Positions 1 to 7,739 of a DNA stretch of 64,000 nucleotides are shown in pieces (position 1 is the stretch's first letter; every line of letters starts with the position of its first letter). This stretch comes from Lysinibacillus_B sp031181585. GTDB taxonomy: Bacteria; Bacillota; Bacilli; Bacillales_A; Planococcaceae. Below the pieces are notes generated by a model that worked only from the letters and a program-made list of their open reading frames with translations, searched no databases and was not told the origin of the DNA. The stretch lies in contig NZ_CP154840.1 in NCBI RefSeq assembly GCF_047301505.1, positions 3,224,001 through 3,288,000 of the forward strand, in the 5' to 3' direction. A program made the translations under genes and the position numbers.

Positions 1-129
1 CGACGGACACGTTCAAACTCCAAGAACGTAATTCATGTACATGCTTTGACTAGCTTCCACCAACCGCCAGCTCTCTACAACAGGGAACATGTTACACTAC
101 TGCAATCTCTTCAATGCTTGAAAACTATA
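1..129 (-). promoter_or_regulatory. T-box leader (partial), probably of tyrS
   Basis: Read on the minus strand, this holds the 5' half of a T-box stem I. There is an AGUAG loop-E segment, an AGAGAG bulge (71-76), a GGUUGGUGGAA apical loop closed by CUGGC/GCUAG, and a specifier loop reading UGAAUUACG. The specifier is UAC (Tyr, at 28-30) or, read directly after GAA, UUA (Leu). Tyr is favoured because tyrS lies beside acsA in relatives (family knowledge). The antiterminator, terminator and coding region lie beyond the left edge. Confidence 0.72.
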
Positions 130-135
130 CAGACT

Positions 136-163
136 ATTCTACCCAATCTTTTGGCATTGTCAA
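136..163 (-). promoter_or_regulatory. SigA-type promoter of the T-box leader
   Basis: On the minus strand, TTGACA (158-163) is separated by 16 bp from TAGAAT (136-141). Transcription would begin near 129, just before T-box stem I, divergent from the PBP gene. Confidence 0.6.
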
Positions 164-189
164 TATATCGCGCCACTATTTCGGAAATA

Positions 190-216
190 TGCTATAATAA
201 TTTAGATTTAGGAGGT
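190..216 (+). promoter_or_regulatory. Extended -10 promoter and RBS of the PBP gene
   Basis: TGCTATAAT (190-198) is an extended -10 element with no good -35. AGGAGGT (210-216) lies 7 nt before the GTG start at 224 and fixes that start. The untranslated leader would be very short. Confidence 0.5.
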
Positions 217-223
217 CGATTAA

Positions 224-3160
224 GTGAAGGAATGGATCGAACAATTAAATGAACGAATTGAGACTTTCGCTAATTCTGAATGGGGCCGTCGTTTGCGCAT
301 AACTGGTGGCGTCTTTTGGAATTTAGCTTTATTATTCATTATCTTTTTAGTGACAGCAGGAATATTTGCTGTCTCAGTCGGTGCAGGCTATTTTGCCTCA
401 CTAATAAAAGAAGAGCCTCTGCGTTCAAGTGCTGAAATGCGCGAAGAAATATTTAATTATGAGGAAACCAGTGAAATCTATTTTGCGAATGAAATCTACA
501 TAGGAAAGCTTCGCACAGATTTAGAGCGCCGCGAAACTTCTCTTTCTGCTGTATCACCGCTTGTTGTGAATGCGGTATTAGCAACAGAAGATGAATATTT
601 CCGGGAGCATAATGGCATTGTGCCAAAAGCGGTCCTCCGCGGACTTATGCAGGATATGACGAACTCTTCAACACAAACAGGGGGTTCGACATTAACGCAG
701 CAGTTGATTAAAAATCAGATTTTAACAAATGAAGTTTCTTATGAGCGGAAAGCAAAGGAAATTCTGCTCGCTATGCGCATCGAACATTTCATGACAAAGG
801 AAGAGATTTTAGAAGCGTATTTGAACATCATCCCTTATGGCCGTAACTCATCAGGTAATAATATTGCAGGAATTGCCACTGCTGCTGAAGGGATATTCGG
901 GGTAAAACCAGAAGAGTTAAATTTAGCACAAGCTGCCTATATTGCGGGGATTCCACAGGCGCCTTTCACATATACACCATTCAAACAAACAGGTGAGCTA
1001 AAGGACGAGGCAGGCCTTAAGCCAGGAATCGACCGAATGAAGATTGTGCTATACCGAATGAAAGAAGTCGGTTACATTACAGAAGCTCAGTACAATGAAG
1101 CGATGAATTATGATATTACACAGGATTTCCGTGACCCTGTACCTCGGGCTAATGAGATGTACCCTTGGATTACAGCCGAAATTGAAAGCCGCGCCAAAGA
1201 GATTATGGCAAAAATATTGGCTGAACGAGACGGCATTGACCCAGAACGTCTTGATGAAGAAGATAAATTAAAAAATAAGTATCTAATTTTAGCAGACCGC
1301 GATATTCGTTCTTCTGGCTACAGAATCTATTCAACAATCGATAAAGAAATGTATGACAAGATGAATGAAGCTGCGAGAAACTTTAAGTATTACGGCCATA
1401 CGTATACAGAAATGACGACAAACGAAGAAGGCGAAGAAGTAGAAGTTCAGATGCCTGTTCAAGTCGGCAGTGTCTTAATGGAGAATTCCACTGGACGAAT
1501 TATAAGCTTTGTTGGAGGCCGTGACTTCGAACTTAAAGACTGGAACTATGCGACGCAGGCGAAACGTTCCAATGGTTCTACGATGAAGCCGTTACTTGCA
1601 TACGGACCAGCTCTAGAATACGGAGTTATTGGGGCCGGAAGCCCTGTAGTCGATGTGAAATTCACCCGAAAATCTGACGGCTATAAACCTTCTAACTATA
1701 ACGAGAATGAAGAGAGAGGCATTATCCCAGCACGTGAGGCGCTAGCACACTCGCAAAACTTGACGGCCTTACGTCTGTATGATTCTATCATTGATAAAAA
1801 GCCTGCTACATTCCTTGAAAAGCTAGGCTTCTCCAGTCTGACGCAAGGAGACTATGTCAACTTAGCCACTTCCATCGGTGGTCTTGAAAATGGTACAACA
1901 GTTGAAGAAAATACAAACGCATACGCTGCCTTTGCGAATAGCGGCCAGTTCATCGATGCCTATATGATTGATAAAATTGTCGATCTAGATGGCAATGTTA
2001 TTTATGAACATAAAGTGGAAGCAACACCTGTATTTAGCGAAGAAACATCTTATATGATTACTGATATGATGCGGGATGTTTTTGAATATGGTACGGGTAC
2101 ACGCGCGAAGAGTATGCTGAAATTCTCCGGAGATTTTGCCGGAAAAACTGGTACTTCACAAGAATACCGTGATGTATGGCTTGTTGGCTATAATCCTAAT
2201 GTGACGCTTGGTGTATGGATGGGCTATGATAAACAACGAACATTGAATACATTCAACAGCACATACTTCCAGCCAAGTACACGTGTTAATATGATGTGGG
2301 CAACATTAATGAACGCAGCCTACGATGTTAATAGAGAGCTTGTCGGTACACAGGAACAGTTCCAAAAACCTGCTGGTGTCGTGAATGCTTCCTTCTGCGG
2401 CATTTCAGGGCGGGCTCCGTCTGCTGCTTGTTCAAATGCAGGACTTGTACGCTCTGATTTGTTCAATCGGGCATTCTTACCGGGTGGTGCTGATGATAGC
2501 TTCTCATCTGGCTCTCCAGTTGTTGAAATCGACGGCAAGTACTATCGGGCCCTGTCCTCTACGCCTTCTGAATTCATTACAGGAAGCGGATTTGGATTAA
2601 ATGCTGACTTTGCTAAACGTATGCTAGGACGTCTGGGCGGTGATCCTTCTAAATTATTACCAAACAACTCCTCGTTAAGTGCAACAGCTTTAAGCGGAGC
2701 TGCATTTAATGCAGACGGTGCTCCACCTGCTGCTGTATCTGCTTCGTTAAACGGCAGTACGTTAAGCTGGTCAAAGTCAGGTTCAAATGATGTAGTAGGT
2801 TACCGGGTATATAATGTGACAGGCGGCTCACGTTCACTTGTGACTTCTGTTCGCAGCTCAGGCGGTCGCAGTATTACTGTTACGCCGGGTACTTCTTACG
2901 TGGTAGTAGCTGTAGATATTACCGGTTTGGAATCTGGAGCATCAAATGTAATAGCAGGGGAAGCACCAGAACCTCCTGAACCGGCAGAACCATCTGTCCC
3001 TGACTATACAGATCCAAGCGGGGAAAATCCGAATGGAAATGGCGAAAACAACGGCAATACCCCAGATAATGGGGATGGAAATGGTGAGGGTGAATCAACC
3101 GACTCTGATGTCGATAGTGACAATGGGGATGGAAATACACCACCACAAACGAACGGTTAA
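224..3160 (+). CDS. Class A penicillin-binding protein (PBP1A type)
   Basis: A bifunctional peptidoglycan glycosyltransferase/transpeptidase, 978 residues, GTG start with an AGGAGGT site. It has a cytoplasmic N-terminus, one membrane anchor (about 32-57), a GT51 domain with the EDEYFREHNG motif (E122) and GGSTLTQQ (153-160), then a transpeptidase domain with STMK (S452, K455), SQN (510-512) and KTG (641-643). After it come a fibronectin-III-like domain (about 825-905) and a 60-residue tail rich in Pro, Asn, Gly, Asp and Glu. All catalytic residues are present. It is monocistronic, between the T-box leader and the convergent arg operon. A PBP beside tyrS/acsA is also found in the B. cereus group (from memory). 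The acidic tail may sit in the wall, which is inference. Confidence 0.95.
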   Translation: MKEWIEQLNERIETFANSEWGRRLRITGGVFWNLALLFIIFLVTAGIFAVSVGAGYFASLIKEEPLRSSAEMREEIFNYEETSEIYFANEIYIGKLRTDLERRETSLSAVSPLVVNAVLATEDEYFREHNGIVPKAVLRGLMQDMTNSSTQTGGSTLTQQLIKNQILTNEVSYERKAKEILLAMRIEHFMTKEEILEAYLNIIPYGRNSSGNNIAGIATAAEGIFGVKPEELNLAQAAYIAGIPQAPFTYTPFKQTGELKDEAGLKPGIDRMKIVLYRMKEVGYITEAQYNEAMNYDITQDFRDPVPRANEMYPWITAEIESRAKEIMAKILAERDGIDPERLDEEDKLKNKYLILADRDIRSSGYRIYSTIDKEMYDKMNEAARNFKYYGHTYTEMTTNEEGEEVEVQMPVQVGSVLMENSTGRIISFVGGRDFELKDWNYATQAKRSNGSTMKPLLAYGPALEYGVIGAGSPVVDVKFTRKSDGYKPSNYNENEERGIIPAREALAHSQNLTALRLYDSIIDKKPATFLEKLGFSSLTQGDYVNLATSIGGLENGTTVEENTNAYAAFANSGQFIDAYMIDKIVDLDGNVIYEHKVEATPVFSEETSYMITDMMRDVFEYGTGTRAKSMLKFSGDFAGKTGTSQEYRDVWLVGYNPNVTLGVWMGYDKQRTLNTFNSTYFQPSTRVNMMWATLMNAAYDVNRELVGTQEQFQKPAGVVNASFCGISGRAPSAACSNAGLVRSDLFNRAFLPGGADDSFSSGSPVVEIDGKYYRALSSTPSEFITGSGFGLNADFAKRMLGRLGGDPSKLLPNNSSLSATALSGAAFNADGAPPAAVSASLNGSTLSWSKSGSNDVVGYRVYNVTGGSRSLVTSVRSSGGRSITVTPGTSYVVVAVDITGLESGASNVIAGEAPEPPEPAEPSVPDYTDPSGENPNGNGENNGNTPDNGDGNGEGESTDSDVDSDNGDGNTPPQTNG

Positions 3161-3165
3161 AAAAT

Positions 3166-3197
3166 GCCGGACAGGATTACAACTGTCCGGCGTTTTT
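3166..3197 (+). terminator. Terminator of the PBP gene
   Basis: A GCCGGACAG/CTGTCCGGC stem with a 7-nt loop, followed by GTTTTTAT, six bases after the stop codon. Confidence 0.85.
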
Positions 3198-3218
3198 ATA
3201 TCTCCTAAAACAAACAAG

Positions 3219-3252
3219 AAAGCGTCGGCCCTTTAAAGGGCCGACGCTTTTG
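3219..3252 (-). terminator. Terminator of the arg operon
   Basis: An 11-bp perfect stem (AGCGTCGGCCC and its complement) lies directly after the argD stop. It is T-rich on both sides, so it may work in both directions. Confidence 0.75.
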
Positions 3253-3253
3253 C

Positions 3254-4393
3254 TTATTTAACTATTACTGATTTTAAAATTTTTACAGCTTCATCAATTT
3301 CCTCTTTCGAGACAGTCAGCGGTGGAAGCAGACGGATTACATGTGGCCCTGCTGCAACTGTCAGCAGCCCTGCCTCGTCTAAGGCCGCTACATAAGGAGC
3401 TACTTCTTCTCCCCAGCCTACACCAAGCATTAATCCTTTACCATTTACCTTTACATGTGGTAACTCCTCTTTCAGCTTGTTGACGAAGTAGGCAGATTTT
3501 TCTTTTACAGTTTCCAGGAATTCATCGTTGAATACTTCTCCCAGTACTGCCTGCGCTACTGCCACTCCTAGCGGGTTCCCTCCGAAAGTAGTACCGTGCG
3601 TACCAGCACTGAATGTGTCGAACAATTCCGCTGTACCTAAAATACCACCAATAGGGAATCCTCCTCCAAGCCCTTTCGCCATCGATACGATATCCGGCTT
3701 TAATACCGTCTGTTCGAATGCAAAACGTGTACCAGTACGTCCAACTCCAGTCTGTACTTCGTCTACGATCAATAACACATCTGTCGATTGATGAATTTCA
3801 CTGATTGCTGCCGCAAATTCATCAGTTACTGGATTTACGCCGCCTTCCCCTTGAATCAGCTCAAGCATAATTGCCGCCGTCTCTCCATCAACTGCTGCCT
3901 TCAAAGCTTCAACATCGTTGAACGGCAAAGTAACAAACTCACTTACAAGGGGGCCGAATCCATTGCGGACCTTATCCTGGCCTGTGGCGCTCATTGCGCC
4001 AAATGTACGTCCATGGAATGACTGCTGGAAGACGATAATTTTATGTTTTCCAGTATGTTTTCGTGCCAGTTTTATCGCAGCTTCATTTGCTTCAGCTCCA
4101 CTATTACAGAAGAATGCATGGGATAAGTGAAGGTCTTCTACTAATGTTTCTGCGAGCTTTTCTTGGCCGGGACTTTGAAACAGGTTACTAATATGCCATA
4201 ATTTCTCGCTTTGCTCCTGAATTGCTTTCACTAATACAGGATGCGCATGACCTAAAGCACATACGGCAATACCGCTTGTAAAATCTAAATAACGCTTGCC
4301 AGTCGAATCGAATACTTCCGTTCCTTTTCCCTCTACAATGGCAATTGGTCGTCTTGCATAGTTTTGAAATAATGCACCCATCGTTCTCTTCAC
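3254..4393 (-). CDS. argD: Acetylornithine aminotransferase
   Basis: Converts N-acetylglutamate semialdehyde to N-acetylornithine with glutamate as amino donor (arginine biosynthesis, cytosol). It has 379 residues, a normal length for a class III PLP aminotransferase. FCNSGAEANEAAIKLAR (95-111) forms the PLP phosphate site. DEVQTGVGRTG (211-221) carries the PLP-nitrogen Asp. SMAKGLGGG contains the Schiff-base lysine K240. It is the last gene of argC-J-B-D and starts one base after the argB stop. An ornithine or succinylornithine aminotransferase is possible from sequence alone, but the operon makes ArgD nearly certain. Confidence 0.95.
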   Translation of the reverse strand: MKRTMGALFQNYARRPIAIVEGKGTEVFDSTGKRYLDFTSGIAVCALGHAHPVLVKAIQEQSEKLWHISNLFQSPGQEKLAETLVEDLHLSHAFFCNSGAEANEAAIKLARKHTGKHKIIVFQQSFHGRTFGAMSATGQDKVRNGFGPLVSEFVTLPFNDVEALKAAVDGETAAIMLELIQGEGGVNPVTDEFAAAISEIHQSTDVLLIVDEVQTGVGRTGTRFAFEQTVLKPDIVSMAKGLGGGFPIGGILGTAELFDTFSAGTHGTTFGGNPLGVAVAQAVLGEVFNDEFLETVKEKSAYFVNKLKEELPHVKVNGKGLMLGVGWGEEVAPYVAALDEAGLLTVAAGPHVIRLLPPLTVSKEEIDEAVKILKSVIVK

Positions 4394-5161
4394 TTACCCT
4401 TCTTTTTTAATTATTGTCCCCTGCAATGCATCGTTCACAATTTGTACAGTTGGTATTCCCGCATGCAGGCATGCAACTGCCCCCTGCACCTTTGGAATCA
4501 TGCCTCCGTAAATGTTCCCCTCTTCTATCCAGCTAGCAATATCTGTTTCTGTTACGGTTGTTTGATATTCATCCTTAATACGGATTCCTGCCACATCTGT
4601 CACAAGCAAGAGACTCTCTGCATTTACTGCGAGAGCTATTTCACTAGCCACCGTATCTCCATTGATATTTAGTGCTAAGCCTTCCTTTGTAGCACCTATA
4701 CATGCGACTACCGGTACAATCCCTGCCGCTGTTAATGCTTCGAGCAGCTGTGTATTTACTTTCACAACCTCTCCGACAAAACCGTATAGATTCTGATCTA
4801 AATATGTACTTTCTAATAGAGCTCCATCAAAGCCATTCAATCCAATTGCTGTAATGCCTGCTGCATTTAATTGTTGAACAAGTGCCGGGTTAACTTTACC
4901 GATTAATGTTGATTGTACAATATCTATCATTTCTTCACTAGTGACACGCAGCCCATTAACCGTATGTGACTCAATATTTTCTTTTTTCAATTCCCGGTTG
5001 ATGGCTGGTCCGCCGCCATGTGTAATAATTACTTTATACCCTTCATCTTGGAGGGCCTTGAAATTACGAAAGAAGGCTTCATTCAAGCCTTCCAGCGTAC
5101 TTCCTCCAAGTTTCACTACTACCTTACGATCGGTATGATGCATTGATTTGGACGTAGTCAT
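4394..5161 (-). CDS. argB: Acetylglutamate kinase
   Basis: Phosphorylates N-acetylglutamate, the second step of the acetylated arginine pathway. It has 255 residues of the amino-acid kinase fold, with KLGGS (17-21) and THGGGP nucleotide/substrate loops and NINGDTVA near residue 165. The ATG at 5161 lies inside the end of argJ (38-bp overlap); GGGGGTG upstream is the likely ribosome site. ATG at 5143 is an alternative start that still overlaps. The extensive overlap suggests translational coupling. I see no N-terminal helix of the arginine-inhibited hexameric kinases, consistent with the cyclic (ArgJ) route. Confidence 0.94.
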   Translation of the reverse strand: MTTSKSMHHTDRKVVVKLGGSTLEGLNEAFFRNFKALQDEGYKVIITHGGGPAINRELKKENIESHTVNGLRVTSEEMIDIVQSTLIGKVNPALVQQLNAAGITAIGLNGFDGALLESTYLDQNLYGFVGEVVKVNTQLLEALTAAGIVPVVACIGATKEGLALNINGDTVASEIALAVNAESLLLVTDVAGIRIKDEYQTTVTETDIASWIEEGNIYGGMIPKVQGAVACLHAGIPTVQIVNDALQGTIIKKEG

Positions 5162-6344
5162 ATGTTAAATCGCACCCCCATGCAAAGCCGTGTCCTTCCC
5201 CTACTCCTAGTGACACGAAAATTTTAACTTCCGGCTGCTTCAAAATTTCAATCAATTGTTCTTCCGAGAATGAAATAGGTTCACCATTTTCCACCATTAC
5301 TGCCCCGCCAATTTTAATCGTAATTTTGTCAGGATTTACTGTTGCACCACTGTATCCTACTGCGGCAATAATACGACCCCAGTTAGCATCACAGCCGAAT
5401 ACAGCCGTCTTAACTAATGGAGAACCTACGACCGTTTTAGCAATTTTACGTGCTTCTTCATCAGAAACCGATCCTTCTACCTCAACCTCTATTAGCTTTG
5501 TTGCGCCTTCGCCATCCCGGGCAATTGATTTTGCGAGGTCTTCCGCTACAAGGCGCAGCGCTGTATAAAAGTTTTCCCAATCCGGATGTGCCGGTGATAA
5601 TGGGTTATTACCTGCCAAGCCGTTTGCCATGACTACAACCATATCATTTGTAGATGTATCACCATCTACTGTAATAGCATTGAATGTTACATTTGTAATT
5701 TCAGACAGCGCCTTTTGCAGTTCTGCTGATTCAATATTAGCATCAGTCGTAATAAAACCGAGCATCGTTGCCATATTGGGCTCGATCATGCCGGAGCCCT
5801 TTGCCGTCCCGGATATAATTACTTCCCTGCCGTCAACTATTGTGGCATAGGAGGTATTTTTCATTACTGTATCTGTTGTTAAAATAGCTTGTGCGAAGTC
5901 AATACCACTCTGCGACTCCATATTCGGAGCCAACATCTCTATTCCTTTTTTCACAGGGTCCATTTTCATGATTTCACCGATAACACCCGTAGAGGCTACT
6001 CCTACAAGAAACGGCTCAATTCCAAGCTTCTCAGCAGCTAACGCCTGCATTTCATAGGCATCTGCTATTCCTTGCTTTCCTGTACATGCATTTGCATTCC
6101 CGGAGTTTACAATAATCGCCTGCATTTTTCCAACATTATATACGACTTCCTTTGTTACTTTTAACGGAGCTGCTTGAACTGTATTCGTTGTGAAAACACC
6201 TGCTACTGAAGCAGGCACTTCGCTTATCAAAATGGCCAAGTCTTTTTTCTCCTGTTTAATGCCACAATGAACACCAGCAGCTGTAAAGCCTTTTGGCGAC
6301 ACAATATTCTTGCTTGATAATTGTTTCATTTCAATCGTTGCCAT
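5124..6344 (-). CDS. argJ: Glutamate N-acetyltransferase / ornithine acetyltransferase
   Basis: Transfers the acetyl group from N-acetylornithine to glutamate (and may also use acetyl-CoA), closing the acetyl cycle. The 406-residue precursor cleaves itself between A192 and T193 in the conserved NMATMLGF segment, so T193 becomes the N-terminal nucleophile of the beta chain (family knowledge). The C-terminus ends in the typical NASYRS. It overlaps argB downstream and follows argC by 11 bp. ArgJ removes the need for a separate ArgE deacetylase. Confidence 0.95.
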   Translation of the reverse strand: MATIEMKQLSSKNIVSPKGFTAAGVHCGIKQEKKDLAILISEVPASVAGVFTTNTVQAAPLKVTKEVVYNVGKMQAIIVNSGNANACTGKQGIADAYEMQALAAEKLGIEPFLVGVASTGVIGEIMKMDPVKKGIEMLAPNMESQSGIDFAQAILTTDTVMKNTSYATIVDGREVIISGTAKGSGMIEPNMATMLGFITTDANIESAELQKALSEITNVTFNAITVDGDTSTNDMVVVMANGLAGNNPLSPAHPDWENFYTALRLVAEDLAKSIARDGEGATKLIEVEVEGSVSDEEARKIAKTVVGSPLVKTAVFGCDANWGRIIAAVGYSGATVNPDKITIKIGGAVMVENGEPISFSEEQLIEILKQPEVKIFVSLGVGEGHGFAWGCDLTYDYVQINASYRS

Positions 6345-6355
6345 AAGTTCCCTCC

Positions 6356-7390
6356 TTACATGAATAACGGCACAACCTGTAGACCGGTTGTCTGCGGTAA
6401 ATTCATCTGTACATTCATATTTTGAATTGCCTGGCCTGCTGCACCCTTTACAAGATTATCGATTACACCTACAACTGTCACACGCCCTGTCCGCTCATCC
6501 AGTTTGGCAAACATATCACAGTAGTTCGAGCCTTTCACACGATTTGTTCCTACTGATGACGCATTCTCAATAACTCGCACAAATGGGTCGTTTTTATAGG
6601 TTTCTTTTAAACAGTTTGTAAGATGTTCCTGCGTAATACCCGGCTGCACCTTTGCATAGGATGTCGCCAAAATACCTCTTGTCATCGGGACAAGATGAGT
6701 GTTGAATGAAATGTTCGTTTCCACCCCGGCAAACATGCTGATTGCCTGTTCAATTTCCGGGATATGCTGGTGTTCATTAATTTTATAGATGGAAAAGGAT
6801 TCGTTTGCTTCGCTATAATGTGTTGTTTGAGAAGGCTTATTGCCTGCTCCCGATATACCGCTTTTCGCGTCAATGACCAGGAAACTCGGATCGATACACT
6901 TTTCTTTAATCAATGGAAGAAGAGATAATAAAACAGCCGTTGGGTAGCATCCTGGGTTCGCGATTAATTTCGCCTCCTGAATTGCCTTCTCATTCCATTC
7001 TGTTAGCCCATAGACACTTGCATCCACTACTTCTTGTGGGGCCGGTGTCTTTTTGTACCATTTTTCATAGCCCGCTAAATTCTTTAATCTAAAATCACCT
7101 GATAGGTCAATAAGTTTCGGCCCGCGATCCAGCAATGGAGGGAAAAGGTTGCTTGAAACCCCCGATGGTGTACTTGCAAATACAACATCAAATTGACTTA
7201 AAACATCGTAGTCTATTTTCTGCAACGGTTGATTATATAAATCTACCAAATGAGGGAACTTTGAAGAGAATAAAGCCCCTTCCTCAGATGATGTAAATAA
7301 TTCAACCTTTTCTACTTCTTTATGAGTGTATAAAAAACGGATTAATTCCAAACCACCGTAACCAGTGGCACCGATAATTCCAACTTTCAT
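6356..7390 (-). CDS. argC: N-acetyl-gamma-glutamyl-phosphate reductase
   Basis: NADPH-dependent reduction of N-acetylglutamyl phosphate, third arginine step. It has 344 residues. A GATGYGGLEL Rossmann loop (7-16) is followed by the catalytic cysteine in ANPGCYPTA (C148). I chose ATG at 7390, preceded by GGGAGGAAGAAG and beginning MKVGIIGATG. The in-frame ATG at 7459 would add 23 residues with no family counterpart. It is the first gene of argCJBD. No carAB or argF follows, unlike the B. subtilis operon. Confidence 0.95.
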   Translation of the reverse strand: MKVGIIGATGYGGLELIRFLYTHKEVEKVELFTSSEEGALFSSKFPHLVDLYNQPLQKIDYDVLSQFDVVFASTPSGVSSNLFPPLLDRGPKLIDLSGDFRLKNLAGYEKWYKKTPAPQEVVDASVYGLTEWNEKAIQEAKLIANPGCYPTAVLLSLLPLIKEKCIDPSFLVIDAKSGISGAGNKPSQTTHYSEANESFSIYKINEHQHIPEIEQAISMFAGVETNISFNTHLVPMTRGILATSYAKVQPGITQEHLTNCLKETYKNDPFVRVIENASSVGTNRVKGSNYCDMFAKLDERTGRVTVVGVIDNLVKGAAGQAIQNMNVQMNLPQTTGLQVVPLFM

Positions 7391-7495
7391 CTTCTTCCTC
7401 CCACGATTTAAAAGGCGCACTCCGATAAGCGGCGGCTGGCACCATTTATTGTGATTCAAGAATTTCTCACTTTCTTAATTCCTAAGATAAAAATA

Positions 7496-7524
7496 AGTAT
7501 AGTCATGTATAAATATTTAGTCAA
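7496..7524 (-). promoter_or_regulatory. SigA promoter of argCJBD
   Basis: On the minus strand, TTGACT (7519-7524), a 17-bp spacer and TATACT (7496-7501). It lies about 100 bp before argC and overlaps the ARG boxes. Confidence 0.8.
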
Positions 7525-7541
7525 CTGTATTTTTATATAAA
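7503..7541 (-). promoter_or_regulatory. Two tandem ARG boxes (AhrC/ArgR operator)
   Basis: Two 18-bp sites, 7503-7520 and 7524-7541, resemble the consensus TNTGNATWWWWATNCANA. The second matches 16 of 18 positions; the first has at least two mismatches. Their centres are 21 bp apart, two helical turns, as expected for an ArgR/AhrC hexamer. They cover the spacer and -35 of the argC promoter, which predicts arginine repression. Confidence 0.7.
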
Positions 7542-7601
7542 CTTATACTATTCCGAAAATTATATTTTAATGCTATGTACTTTATGCTCATTTTTAATTA
7601 A

Positions 7602-7640
7602 AGAAGGAGTATCTCGATTGATATTCGAAATACCCCTTCT
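7602..7640 (-). terminator. Terminator after acsA
   Basis: On the minus strand, an imperfect AGAAGGGGTATTTCGA stem with a 7-nt loop is followed by TTAATTAAAAAT, about 100 bp beyond the acsA stop. Confidence 0.55.
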
Positions 7641-7739
7641 ATACAAGAGTCCCTCTATACAAATGTTTGTATAAAAATTAGACACTCTACAATAATTTAT
7701 TGCTCATTACTTCACATATTTTTATCTAGTCTAGAATAA

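Noticed and set aside
7391..7459. N-terminal extension of argC
   Set aside because: No ribosome site and no family similarity; GGGAGGAAG supports the start at 7390.
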